DNA of 64,000 nucleotides, taken from Cyanobium sp. CH-040 (GTDB lineage: Bacteria; Cyanobacteriota; Cyanobacteriia; PCC-6307; Cyanobiaceae). Under the pieces are notes generated by a model. That model was not told where the DNA came from and ran no database searches. It worked only from the letters and a program-made list of their open reading frames with translations. The stretch covers positions 1 through 64,000 of the forward strand of contig NZ_JAGQCJ010000012.1 of assembly GCF_024346135.1 (NCBI RefSeq). Direction: 5' to 3'. The translations under genes were made by a program, and so were the position numbers. Shown here piece after piece: positions 14,621 to 22,248 of the stretch (its first letter is position 1; each line of letters begins with the position of its first letter).

Positions 14621-15376
14621 ATGTCCCTGCCCCTGCTCGACAGCCGTCCGACGGCGATCAACGCCCGTGTGGCCAGCTTCCTGCCCGCGGGTGACGAAAC
14701 CCCCCGCCAGGCGGGGGCCAGCCTGGCGGGAGGCACCGAGGCCAGCGACGGCCTGATGGAGCAGGCCTACCGCCAGATCTTCTTCCATGCCTTCAGCGTG
14801 GATCGGGATCCGGTGCTGGAGATGCGCCTGCGCAGCGGTCAGATCAGCGTGCGTGGCTTCATCCGCGGTCTGCTGCTCTCCGACAAGTTCCGCAACGACT
14901 TCTACCGCTGCAACAGCAACTACCGCGTCGTCGAGCAGATCGTCGGCCGCGTGCTGGGCCGGCCTGTGTATGGCGAACAGGAGCGCATCCGCTGGTCGAT
15001 CGTGATCGCCGAACAGGGATTGCCGGCCTTCGTGGACGCCCTGCTCGATTCCCCGGAATACCTGGAAGCCTTCGGCGAAGACCAGGTTCCTTACCAGCGC
15101 TCGCGGGTGCTGGCTGGCCGGGCCGTGGGCACCATGCCCTTCAACCAGCAGGCCCCGCGCTACGACGCCTACTGGCGTGACGTGACCGCCCGGCGCGCTC
15201 CGGCCGGCGGCTCTCCCTGGACCGTGGGCGTGCCGCGGCCGGCCTGGCTGGCGGGCCAGCCCACCCCCCAGGTGCGCAGCCTCTGGCAGGGCATCGTGGC
15301 CACCGGTGGCTTCATCCTCACCGGCCTCGTGCTCTGGACCGCCGCCGCGATGCTCAGCACCGGCGCCCAGGGCTGA
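14621..15376 (+). CDS. cpcL: Phycobilisome rod linker of the membrane-anchored CpcL type
   Basis: The 251-residue protein has a phycobilisome linker domain at about residues 45-175, with AYRQIFFHAFSVDRDPVLEM, SGQISVRGFIRGLLLSDKF and NYRVVEQIVGRVLGRPVYG. Unlike ordinary CpcG rod-core linkers it ends in a hydrophobic span, about residues 223-246 (GIVATGGFILTGLVLWTAAA). That tail is the hallmark of CpcL (formerly CpcG2), which tethers rod-only antennae to the thylakoid membrane, mostly for photosystem I. The gene stands alone here, away from phycocyanin operons. The ATG at 14621 fits the family N-terminus (MSLPLL). Confidence 0.85.
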   Translation: MSLPLLDSRPTAINARVASFLPAGDETPRQAGASLAGGTEASDGLMEQAYRQIFFHAFSVDRDPVLEMRLRSGQISVRGFIRGLLLSDKFRNDFYRCNSNYRVVEQIVGRVLGRPVYGEQERIRWSIVIAEQGLPAFVDALLDSPEYLEAFGEDQVPYQRSRVLAGRAVGTMPFNQQAPRYDAYWRDVTARRAPAGGSPWTVGVPRPAWLAGQPTPQVRSLWQGIVATGGFILTGLVLWTAAAMLSTGAQG

Positions 15377-15432
15377 GCCCCGAGGGCCGTCCGTCAGCGG
15401 ATGCTCTCCGGGCGTGGTGAGCGGCGAGCCCC

Positions 15433-16776
15433 ATGCCTACGGTCCGGGCAGAGGGGTTCGCCGCGATGGGATCGTTCGCATCGGAAGCGGAATCCCTGCC
15501 TGCCATGGCCGCCGCTGGCAGCGGCCGGAACCGCCTGTTCGGCCTGCCGGCGGCCACCGGCCGCTGGCTGCTGCTGCCGCTCGGCACGGTGGCCCACCTG
15601 TGCATGGGCACCGTCTACGCCTGGAGCGTCTTCCGCCAGCCCCTGGAGAAGGCCCTGAGCCTCGGGGCCACCCAGAGCATGCTGCCCTACACGGTGGCGC
15701 TGCTCTGCTTCGCCCTGCTGATGCCGGCGGGTGGCCAGCTGATGCCGCGGCTGGGCCCTCGCCGCGTGATGCTCGTCGGTGGCGCGGTGATGGCGCTGGG
15801 CTATCTGCTGGCCAGCCGCAGCCAGTCCCTCGGCCAGCTGGTGCTCTCCTACGGCGTGATCGTGGGCAGCGGTGTGGGCCTGGCCTACGGGGTGCCCCTG
15901 GCCGTGGCGGCGCGCTGGTTTCCCGATCGGCAGGGCCTGGCGATGGGGCTCGTGGTGCTCGGCTTCGGGCTCTCGCCGCTGATCACCGCCCCGCTGGCCC
16001 ATCGGCTGATCGCCACCCAGGGTCTGGGCAGCACCCTGCAGCTGCTGGGCGTGGCCTTCCTGATGCTGATGGTGACCGTGGCCCTGACCATGGTCCTGCC
16101 GCCGGCCGGCTGGCAGCCGCCACCGGCAACCCGGCGCCGGGACCGGTCCGCCGCCGCGGCTGGCCAGGCGTCCGCCTCGGCCATCACCGCACCCGCCGCA
16201 GCCGCTTTGCCCCTGCGCAGCAGAACGTTCGGGGGGCTGTGGCTGTGCTACGGGCTCGGCGCCCTGCTGGGCCTGAGCGCCATCGGCATCTCCAGTCCCG
16301 TGGGGCTGGAGGTGATCGCCATCGATCCGGCCACGGCGGCGGCCTGCATCTCCCTGTTCGCGGTGTTCAACGGCGCCAGCCGGCCGCTGTTCGGCTGGCT
16401 CTGCGACCGCCTTCGCCCCTGGCAGGTGGCCACCCTGGCCTACCTGCTGGTGCTGGTGGGCAGCCTGATGATGGCGGGCGCCGGTGAAGGCGACCTGCTC
16501 ACGTATCTGGTGGCGTTCAGTCTGTTCTGGGCCAGCCTCGGCGGCTGGCTGGCGATCGCGCCGGCCACCACCCTGCGCTGCTTCGACCCGCAGCGCTATG
16601 CCCAGACCTACGGGCTGGTGTTCACCGCCTACGGGGCCGGTGCCCTGCTCGGCACCCTGATCACCGGTCAGCTGCGCGACTGGTTCGGCTGCTACACCAG
16701 CGCCTTTCTGCCGATGGCCGCCGTGGCCGCTGTCGGCATCGTGCTGGCCAGCCTGCTGCTGCGGGCCAGCCGCTAG
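15433..16776 (+). CDS. MFS transporter, oxalate/formate-antiporter (OFA)-like
   Basis: The 447-residue protein has about 12 hydrophobic spans in two halves joined by a Pro/Arg/Ala-rich loop near 225-260. The segment HLCMGTVYAWSVFRQPLEKA in the first span is typical of the OFA family of the major facilitator superfamily. RLGPRRVML after the second span fits the MFS loop motif. Substrate cannot be told from sequence; OFA members move oxalate, formate, pyruvate or other monocarboxylates. Internal Met codons at residues 12 and 25 could be the true start, since the first 35 residues are unconserved-looking. Confidence 0.8.
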   Translation: MPTVRAEGFAAMGSFASEAESLPAMAAAGSGRNRLFGLPAATGRWLLLPLGTVAHLCMGTVYAWSVFRQPLEKALSLGATQSMLPYTVALLCFALLMPAGGQLMPRLGPRRVMLVGGAVMALGYLLASRSQSLGQLVLSYGVIVGSGVGLAYGVPLAVAARWFPDRQGLAMGLVVLGFGLSPLITAPLAHRLIATQGLGSTLQLLGVAFLMLMVTVALTMVLPPAGWQPPPATRRRDRSAAAAGQASASAITAPAAAALPLRSRTFGGLWLCYGLGALLGLSAIGISSPVGLEVIAIDPATAAACISLFAVFNGASRPLFGWLCDRLRPWQVATLAYLLVLVGSLMMAGAGEGDLLTYLVAFSLFWASLGGWLAIAPATTLRCFDPQRYAQTYGLVFTAYGAGALLGTLITGQLRDWFGCYTSAFLPMAAVAAVGIVLASLLLRASR

Positions 16777-16785
16777 CGCGGTTGC

Positions 16786-17430
16786 CTAGCTCTGCAGGGA
16801 GGGGAACGTGGCGCGCATGCGCTCGCCCAGTTCCGCCGCCACGCGGCTGCGGAACTCCGCCGCGGCCTCGGCGCCCAGCACCGGGTAGCTGCCGTCGGCG
16901 TTGCCCTCACCGCGCAGCGGTTTCCAGCTGCTGCTCTCGCGCTGCCGGAGGTCCTCCAGCGGCGCGTTGAAGTCGTACTCCAGGGTGCGGCCCCCGGCGG
17001 TCGCCGCGGCCACCAGCTCCTCCCGCACGGCCACCAGATCCCGGGCCTTGAGGGTGTCGGGCAGACCCAGCACCGGCTGCAGCTCCTCCAGCAGCCGCAG
17101 CTCCTCCTCCAGCAGGACCGGCCAGGCCCCCTGCTCGCCCTCCGCCAGCCCCTGCTCCTGGGGGCTGGCGCGCATCGCCTCCAGGTGGAAGGCCAGCCAG
17201 CGGTAGTGGGATTTCTCCTGGATGGTCTTCTTCATCCCACCCTTGCCCCCGGTGGGGCGCTTGGGCAGGGCCGCCTCGGCCCTGCGCAGGAAGGCCCGGT
17301 CCTCGGGTTCGAGGTTGATGGCGCCCCAGCGGTGGCGGTAGTCCCAGAGCTCGGCGTAGCGGCGCACGTCCTCGGGTGCCCAGCCCAGCCCCTGCAGCTC
17401 ATCGGCTCTGCTGATCTCGTCCTTGGCCAC
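16786..17430 (-). CDS. Conserved hypothetical soluble protein
   Basis: The 214-residue product is acidic and helical, with no membrane span or signal peptide. Distinctive stretches are RRYAELWDYRHRWGAINLEP near residue 23, a basic patch KRPTGGKGGMKKTIQEKSHY near 57, and a Glu/Leu-rich helix near 100-120 that could form a coiled coil. I do not recognise the family. It converges with the OFA-type transporter, with nine bases between stops, and lies 36 bases downstream of the Mnx-like gene on the same strand, so it may share that transcript. Confidence 0.6.
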   Translation of the reverse strand: MAKDEISRADELQGLGWAPEDVRRYAELWDYRHRWGAINLEPEDRAFLRRAEAALPKRPTGGKGGMKKTIQEKSHYRWLAFHLEAMRASPQEQGLAEGEQGAWPVLLEEELRLLEELQPVLGLPDTLKARDLVAVREELVAAATAGGRTLEYDFNAPLEDLRQRESSSWKPLRGEGNADGSYPVLGAEAAAEFRSRVAAELGERMRATFPSLQS

Positions 17431-17466
17431 CGCCGGGTCTCGTGTCGCTGGCAGGCAGCGTAGGGG

Positions 17467-18105
17467 TCAGCCCAGAGCCTGCCCCAGGGCCGCCAGACCG
17501 AACAGCAGGAACAGGCCGCCGCTGAGGCGGTAGAGCAGCCGTTCATCCACCCGCTGGCCGATCCAGCGGCCCGCTCCCACCGCCAGTCCCGTCACCAGGG
17601 CATGGCCGGCCAGGGTGCCGGCCACCAGCCCCGGGAAGGTGAAGGTGGGCGCCGCCGCCAGCACGACCGTGGCGAACTGGGTGCGGTCGCCCATCTCGGC
17701 GATGAACACCAGGCTGAAGGCTTCCCAGGTGACCGGCCAGGGGCGGCTGATCACCCGGCGGCGCTCGGCGGCGTTCACCGCCTGCTCGGCCTCCACGGCT
17801 TCGTCCTGGGCGGCATCACGCCCCAGGGACTGGGCCTCCAGCAGCAGCTTGACGCCGAAGCCCAGGAACAGCACGGCCGCCAGCCAGGGCAGCAGGGCTT
17901 CCGGCAGCAGCTCGCGCAGCCCGAAGCCCACGCCCAGCGACAGCAGGGTGACCAGGGCCAGGGCCACGAAACTGCCCAGAAACACCCAGCGGCGCTGATG
18001 GCGCGTCGCCAGGATCAGGGCCATGAAGAAGGTCTTGTCACCCAGCTCGGCCAGGGTGATGGCGCCGAAGCTGGAACCGAAGGCCGCCAGGGCGGGATCG
18101 CTCAC
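17467..18105 (-). CDS. GDT1/UPF0016-family cation transporter, Mnx-like
   Basis: A 212-residue membrane protein of about six spans in two homologous halves, each with the family signature E-x-G-D-K/R-T: ITLAELGDKTFFMAL near residue 16 and FIAEMGDRTQFATVV near 134. The halves are joined by a charged loop near 95-120. In Synechocystis the homologue Mnx exports manganese from the cytoplasm to the thylakoid lumen or periplasm; other members move calcium. The gene lies between a hypothetical gene and a universal stress protein, all on the minus strand. Confidence 0.88.
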   Translation of the reverse strand: MSDPALAAFGSSFGAITLAELGDKTFFMALILATRHQRRWVFLGSFVALALVTLLSLGVGFGLRELLPEALLPWLAAVLFLGFGVKLLLEAQSLGRDAAQDEAVEAEQAVNAAERRRVISRPWPVTWEAFSLVFIAEMGDRTQFATVVLAAAPTFTFPGLVAGTLAGHALVTGLAVGAGRWIGQRVDERLLYRLSGGLFLLFGLAALGQALG

Positions 18106-18124
18106 GGATGCTGCCTCCGACGCC

Positions 18125-18571
18125 TCAGCGAACCACCAGCACCGGGCAGGTGCTGGCGAGCAGCACCCGCTGGGTCTCGCTGCCGATCAGCAGCCCTTCC
18201 AGCCCCCGCCGCCCGTGGGACCCCATCACGATCAGGTCGCAGCCGGCGGCGCTGGCCTCTTCGAGGATGGCCCTGTGGGGCAGCGGATTCATCAGCACCA
18301 CCTGTTCCGCCTCCACGCCGGCCTTGGCGGCCGTGGCCATCGCGTCCTGCAGGATCGCCTCGGCCCGCCTGGAGGCTGCCTCCACCAGGGCCTCGATGGT
18401 GCTGGCCTCCACCATCTCGCCCACGCCCACCAGGCTGATCGGGTAGTTGTTCTGCACGTGCAGGAACCGCACCCGGGCCCCGAGCGCCGCGGCCAGATCC
18501 ACGGCCTGCGCCACCGCCCGGCCTGAGATCTCCGAGCCGTCGGTGGGCACGAGCAACTGTCGGTAGGTCAT
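18125..18571 (-). CDS. Universal stress protein (UspA family)
   Basis: A single-domain Usp of 148 residues. It opens YRQLLVPTDGSEISGRAV, and the ATP-binding G-x2-G-x9-G-S motif is visible as GSHGRRGLEGLLIGSETQRV near residue 118. It ends CPVLVVR, as usual. Such proteins bind ATP and form dimers, and are induced by growth arrest in many bacteria. It is 19 bases upstream of the Mnx-like gene on the same strand, which suggests joint transcription. Confidence 0.92.
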   Translation of the reverse strand: MTYRQLLVPTDGSEISGRAVAQAVDLAAALGARVRFLHVQNNYPISLVGVGEMVEASTIEALVEAASRRAEAILQDAMATAAKAGVEAEQVVLMNPLPHRAILEEASAAGCDLIVMGSHGRRGLEGLLIGSETQRVLLASTCPVLVVR

Positions 18572-18661
18572 CGCGGCACCAGCGTCCCACCCCGGTTTAG
18601 TCCAGCGGGAGGTCCCTGACAGCCATGGGCCGCGGGGCCCCGTTCGTAGGGCCGCAGGGTT

Positions 18662-20746
18662 TCAGTGCAGCGGATCGCTGATCACCAGCGTGGGTGTGCC
18701 GAGGTGGCGCAGCAGCCGGCTGGTGAGATCGCTGGCGGGTATCGGCAGACCGGCCACCAGACGCCGCTGGGAGCGCAGGATCACCAGGTCGTGGCTCCTG
18801 CTGGCGGCCTCGATCGCGCTCTCCACGCCCTGCTGGCTGCGCAGCACGATCTCGAGCGGCACCGGCGCTGCAGCCCCACTCCCGCCGGCGGAGGAGCCGG
18901 CGGGTTGCCACTGCCCCAGCTCCAGCTCCAGTTGCTGCCGCTCCTGGCGGCTCAGGCGCGGATCGTGCAGGTGCAGCAGCGTGATCGAGCCCCCCAGCGC
19001 CATGGCCAGGCGGTGGGCCAGCTGGAACTGCTCCATGGCCCCCGCGGTGAGGTCCTTGATCGGCACCAGCAGGCGGCGCAGCTCCGCGGGCGGGCGGGGC
19101 AGGTGGGCCACCACCACGGGGCAGGGAGCCTGCCGGCAGGTGGCGTCCACCAGGTCGCCGAAGAGCCAGCGGTCCAGGCCGCTGGGCGGTGTCATCCCCA
19201 TCAGCACCAGATCGCTGGCCTGCTCCACCGCCACCAGGGCGATGCCACCGGCCACGTCCGGATCCACCCGCAGCAGCGCACGGCAGGGCACCCGCCAGGT
19301 GCCGGCGATCGCCTCGGCGCGCTGCAGCAGGCCACGGGCCTTGGCGATCGCGCTGGCCAGGGCGGGCAGACTCTGGCCTCCCGCCTCCGCCTGCCGCGGC
19401 GACACCACCGCCAGCGGCAGCAGCAGGCCGGACTGGTCGGCGTCGCCGCCGGTGAGCAGCCGGGCCAGCTCCATCAGGGAGGCTTCGGTGTCGGGATTGG
19501 ACACCGGCACCAGCACGCGCAGGGCGCGGCGCACCAGGGCCCGCTGGCCGCCCTCGGCGATGGTGAGCCGGTCCGCCTTCGCCCGCCCCAGCCGGGGCAT
19601 GGCCACCGCAGTGAGATAGGGCCCCAGGGTAGCGGTGACCACCATCATCGCCAGCACGCTGTTGAGCACCGTCTCGTCCAGCAGACCGGCGCGGAAGCCC
19701 ACGAAGGTGGCCGCCAGGGTGGCCGCCACCTGGGGAATGGAGAGCGACCAGAGGGTGAGCACCTGGGGCCTGTTGTAGGCATAGAGCCGGCCGGCCCACC
19801 AGGAGGCCAGCCCCTTCGAGGCGATCAGCCCGCCGATCAGCAGCAGGGCGAAGGGCGAGCCGGTGAGCGTGCCGGCGAAGGCAGGCAGGTTGAGCAGCAG
19901 GCCGAGGCTGATGAAGAAGAAGGGGATGAACAGGGCCGCCCCCACGAAGATCACCTGCTCCTTCACCCGCCCCTCCGGCAGCACGCCGTTCACGGCCAGA
20001 CCGGCCAGGAAGGCGCCGACGATCTTCTCCACCCCGGCCAGCTCCGCCCCCATGGCGGCCAGGAACAGGGCCATCAGCACCGCCAGGAACAGCTGGCTGT
20101 CGTTGTTCACGCTGCGCTTCACCAGCAGCCGGCCCAGGCGCCGCGTCAGCACCAGCACCAGCCCGCCGAACAGCATCACCCGCAGCGGCAGGGCCACCAG
20201 CTCCAGCGGCGAGGCCTCGCCCCGGTGCAGCCCCATGCACAGGGCCAGCAGCACCAGCGCAGCGATGTCGGTGAAGATCGTGCCGCCGATGGCCACCACC
20301 ACCGACTCCTCGCGCACCTCCCCGTAGCCGCGCACGATCGGGTAGCCCAGGGGCGTGTGGGACGAGAGGATCGAGCCCAGCAGCACGCTGCTGAGCAGGG
20401 AGTAGCCGAAGCCCAGCCCCAGCAGCAGTCCCGTGATCAGCGGCAGGGCGAAGGTGAGCAGGCCGAAGCGCAGCGAGCGCTGGCGGATGCGGGCGAACTC
20501 CACCAGGTCGATCTCCAGCCCGGCGATGAACAGCAGATACACCACGCCCAGGTCGGCGAACAGGCGCACGATCTCGCTGCCGGGGCTCACCCAGCCCAGG
20601 GCGTGGGGGCCGATCAGCACCCCCGCCACCAGCAGGCCCACCAGGTCGGGCAGCCCCAATCGCCGGATCAAGGGTGGCACGAGCATGCTCAGCCCCAGCA
20701 GCAGGGCGAACAGCGCCAGGGGGTTGTCGGCGAGAAAGGCGGTCAA
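18662..20746 (-). CDS. Cation:proton antiporter (CPA2) with C-terminal Usp domains
   Basis: About 694 residues. The first 385 form a CPA2-type Na+(K+)/H+ exchanger with about 12 spans; PDLVGLLVAGVLIGPHALGW, LFIAGLEIDL and HTPLGYPIVRGYGEV are characteristic. The remaining 300 residues form two universal-stress-like domains, the first near residues 405-540 and the second beginning RRLLVPIKDLTAGAMEQFQL. This is a common cyanobacterial architecture in which the Usp tail may sense nucleotides. The frame extends to 20950 but overlaps the upstream gene, so I place the start at the TTG at 20746, just before LTAFLADNPLALF. Confidence 0.85.
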   Translation of the reverse strand: MTAFLADNPLALFALLLGLSMLVPPLIRRLGLPDLVGLLVAGVLIGPHALGWVSPGSEIVRLFADLGVVYLLFIAGLEIDLVEFARIRQRSLRFGLLTFALPLITGLLLGLGFGYSLLSSVLLGSILSSHTPLGYPIVRGYGEVREESVVVAIGGTIFTDIAALVLLALCMGLHRGEASPLELVALPLRVMLFGGLVLVLTRRLGRLLVKRSVNNDSQLFLAVLMALFLAAMGAELAGVEKIVGAFLAGLAVNGVLPEGRVKEQVIFVGAALFIPFFFISLGLLLNLPAFAGTLTGSPFALLLIGGLIASKGLASWWAGRLYAYNRPQVLTLWSLSIPQVAATLAATFVGFRAGLLDETVLNSVLAMMVVTATLGPYLTAVAMPRLGRAKADRLTIAEGGQRALVRRALRVLVPVSNPDTEASLMELARLLTGGDADQSGLLLPLAVVSPRQAEAGGQSLPALASAIAKARGLLQRAEAIAGTWRVPCRALLRVDPDVAGGIALVAVEQASDLVLMGMTPPSGLDRWLFGDLVDATCRQAPCPVVVAHLPRPPAELRRLLVPIKDLTAGAMEQFQLAHRLAMALGGSITLLHLHDPRLSRQERQQLELELGQWQPAGSSAGGSGAAAPVPLEIVLRSQQGVESAIEAASRSHDLVILRSQRRLVAGLPIPASDLTSRLLRHLGTPTLVISDPLH

Positions 20747-20804
20747 GCCGGCGGGGGGCGAGATCCGCCCAGCTTGGCTGGGCCGGAGAGGATCGTCCTG
20801 GGGC

Positions 20805-21461
20805 TCAGCGCAGGCCGGTCCAGCCGGCCAGATGGGAGGCGGCCGTGGAACGGGCCAGCGCCCGGGCCGAGGGCAGGGCCGGCTCCAGGCGGGCCGAACT
20901 GAAGGGCGGCAGGGGCCGCCGACGCAGCCAGGCGCCCCAGCGGAACTCATGGAAGGGGATCAGGGGGGCCGGCTGCACCACCCCTTCGCGCTTGAGCTTC
21001 CACACCAGGCTGCGGTAGGGGTCGTCCTGCAGCCCCAGCAACGTCTGCGGCAGCGCCTCGGGGTGCAGCGGACCGAGCCCGCGGCCGTCGTAGAGGTACA
21101 GCCAGCCCCGGCGCTGCAGCTCCGCCAGCACGGCACCGCGGTCGTCGCTCTCCAGCTGCAGGGCGACGTAGCCGAAGGCGGTGGCCTCCGGCATCAGTTC
21201 CAGCAGGGCCCGCAGGCGGTGATGGCGGTCCACCATCCACAGGGCGCCGTCAGCGCTGCGGACCAGGGGCACGGGCTTGCTGCCGAGGTAGTCGCGCCGC
21301 TCCCGGGAGGTCTCGGTGCGGAAGTCGGCCTGGCGGCTGCGCACCTCGGCCAGCCCCACGCACAGCTGGGTGGGCTGGAGGCTGGCGATCGGCACCTCCA
21401 GCAGGAGCTCGTCGTCGGGGGGAGGAGGGAGCGGCTGGAAGGGGGGAAGGCGTAGGGCCAT
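20805..21461 (-). CDS. ParB-like nuclease-fold protein (ParBc_2 type)
   Basis: The 218-residue protein shows the N-terminal pattern of the small ParB-like family PF08857: VPIASLQPTQLCVGLAEVRS near residue 22, GSKPVPLVRSADGALWMVDR near 56, then HHRLRALLE. Family members lack the DNA-binding domain of true chromosome-partition ParB, and some relatives have nuclease or ATPase activity; function here is unknown. No parA is nearby. It sits 58 bases upstream of the antiporter on the same strand. The ATG at 21461 gives MALRLPPF and avoids an Arg-rich unlikely extension. Confidence 0.75.
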   Translation of the reverse strand: MALRLPPFQPLPPPPDDELLLEVPIASLQPTQLCVGLAEVRSRQADFRTETSRERRDYLGSKPVPLVRSADGALWMVDRHHRLRALLELMPEATAFGYVALQLESDDRGAVLAELQRRGWLYLYDGRGLGPLHPEALPQTLLGLQDDPYRSLVWKLKREGVVQPAPLIPFHEFRWGAWLRRRPLPPFSSARLEPALPSARALARSTAASHLAGWTGLR

Positions 21462-21568
21462 TCCGCCATCCTCGCCTGCCCGGCCCAGGCAGCGCCGCCT
21501 GGCCGGTGCCGCCGTGCGCTGCGGCTGTTCGCCCGTCTCGCTGCCCTGGCCGGCGGCGACCGCACACC

Positions 21569-21591
21569 AATGATCAGGTCTGCTGATCATT
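21569..21591. promoter_or_regulatory. Perfect 9-base inverted repeat, possible operator
   Basis: The arms are AATGATCAG (21569-21577) and CTGATCATT (21583-21591) with a five-base spacer GTCTG. An exact dyad of this AT-rich composition in very GC-rich DNA fits a dimeric repressor or activator site. It lies about 108 bases upstream of the ParB-like start on the minus strand and about 300 bases upstream of DUF2811. Confidence 0.5.
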
Positions 21592-21597
21592 TCTGGA

Positions 21598-21646
21598 TTT
21601 CCCCATGTCGGCGGCGTTTTCCCCGGTGGTGCAGGGACTTTTCCCC
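21598..21646. repeat. Three TTTCCCC copies spaced about two helical turns
   Basis: TTTCCCC occurs at 21598-21604, 21618-21624 and 21640-21646, so start-to-start spacings are 20 and 22 bases. That spacing places the copies on the same face of the DNA helix, which would suit cooperative protein binding. The reading is directly from the sequence; the role is inferred. Confidence 0.5.
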
Positions 21647-21889
21647 AGGCGACCGATCCAGCGGGCCGGTGGCGGCGCCCGGGCTGGGGAAAGCCGGCCC
21701 CTGGCCTCCTCGGCCTTGACAGCCCCGGGGCGCGGCTTTGCGCCGCTCCCGGCTTCTACCCCGCCTGCCCTGAACCCTGATGCCGCAGCCAGTCTCAGGG
21801 ATGACAGGGATGAGTCCGCGGTCGCGCCGCGGTTTTGACGACCCCCCCGGGGCTGTGGCGTACTGGGGCCTCCCCAGGACGGACCGCCG

Positions 21890-22099
21890 ATGCCCGAGCC
21901 CACCCCCGACGTGGCCATCAGCCTCGAGGCCGAGGTTCCGGAGGTGCTGTTCGAGGGCATGCGCCGCTTCATCGACCAGCACCCCCAGTGGGATCAGTAC
22001 CGGCTGGTCACCTCCGCCCTGGCCGGTTTTCTCTTCCAGCACGGCTGCAAGGACCCCTGCGTGCAGCAGCACTACCTCAACGGCCTCTTCCTGCGCTGA
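21890..22099 (+). CDS. DUF2811 family protein
   Basis: A 69-residue cyanobacterial protein. The family pattern is clear: ISLEAEVPEVLFEGMRRFID followed by HPQWDQYRLVTSALAGFLFQ and HGCKDPCVQQHYLNGLF. It is small, acidic and probably helical, with no membrane span. Function is unknown; the family is nearly universal in Synechococcus-like organisms. The ATG at 21890 follows GGACGGACCGCCG with a weak Shine-Dalgarno. Confidence 0.85.
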   Translation: MPEPTPDVAISLEAEVPEVLFEGMRRFIDQHPQWDQYRLVTSALAGFLFQHGCKDPCVQQHYLNGLFLR

Positions 22100-22121
22100 G
22101 GCCGGCGCTGCGGCGAGGCAA

Positions 22122-22149
22122 GAAAAAAGCGGGGGAGCCATCCCCCGCT
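22122..22149 (-). terminator. Intrinsic terminator of the GMC oxidoreductase transcript
   Basis: Perfect 9-base arms AGCGGGGGA (22128-22136) and TCCCCCGCT (22141-22149) enclose a GCCA loop. On the minus strand the stem is followed by a T-run (the A-run at 22123-22128), the pattern of a rho-independent terminator about 100 bases after the GMC stop. On the plus strand it may also slow transcripts from DUF2811. Confidence 0.8.
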
Positions 22150-22248
22150 CGTGTTCTCCCTTGCCCGACCCGTTGAAAGGTCGCCTCGCCATTGTGCGCA
22201 CCACCCCCGGGGTGGTTTGTGGCCACCGACACCGGAACCGGGTTGCCG

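Larger units (their letters stand above)
21462..21889. other. 428-base intergenic region with a dyad and phased TTTCCCC repeats
   Basis: No gene is convincing here. The region separates the divergent ParB-like and DUF2811 genes. It contains a perfect inverted repeat at 21569-21591, three TTTCCCC copies at 21598, 21618 and 21640, and a short direct repeat CAGGGATGA near 21796-21814. A TTGACA hexamer at 21716 has no matching -10. The pattern looks regulatory. Confidence 0.5.

Noticed and set aside
21716-21745. Promoter built on TTGACA at 21716
   Set aside because: The region 16-18 bases downstream is GC-rich and holds nothing like a -10 hexamer.
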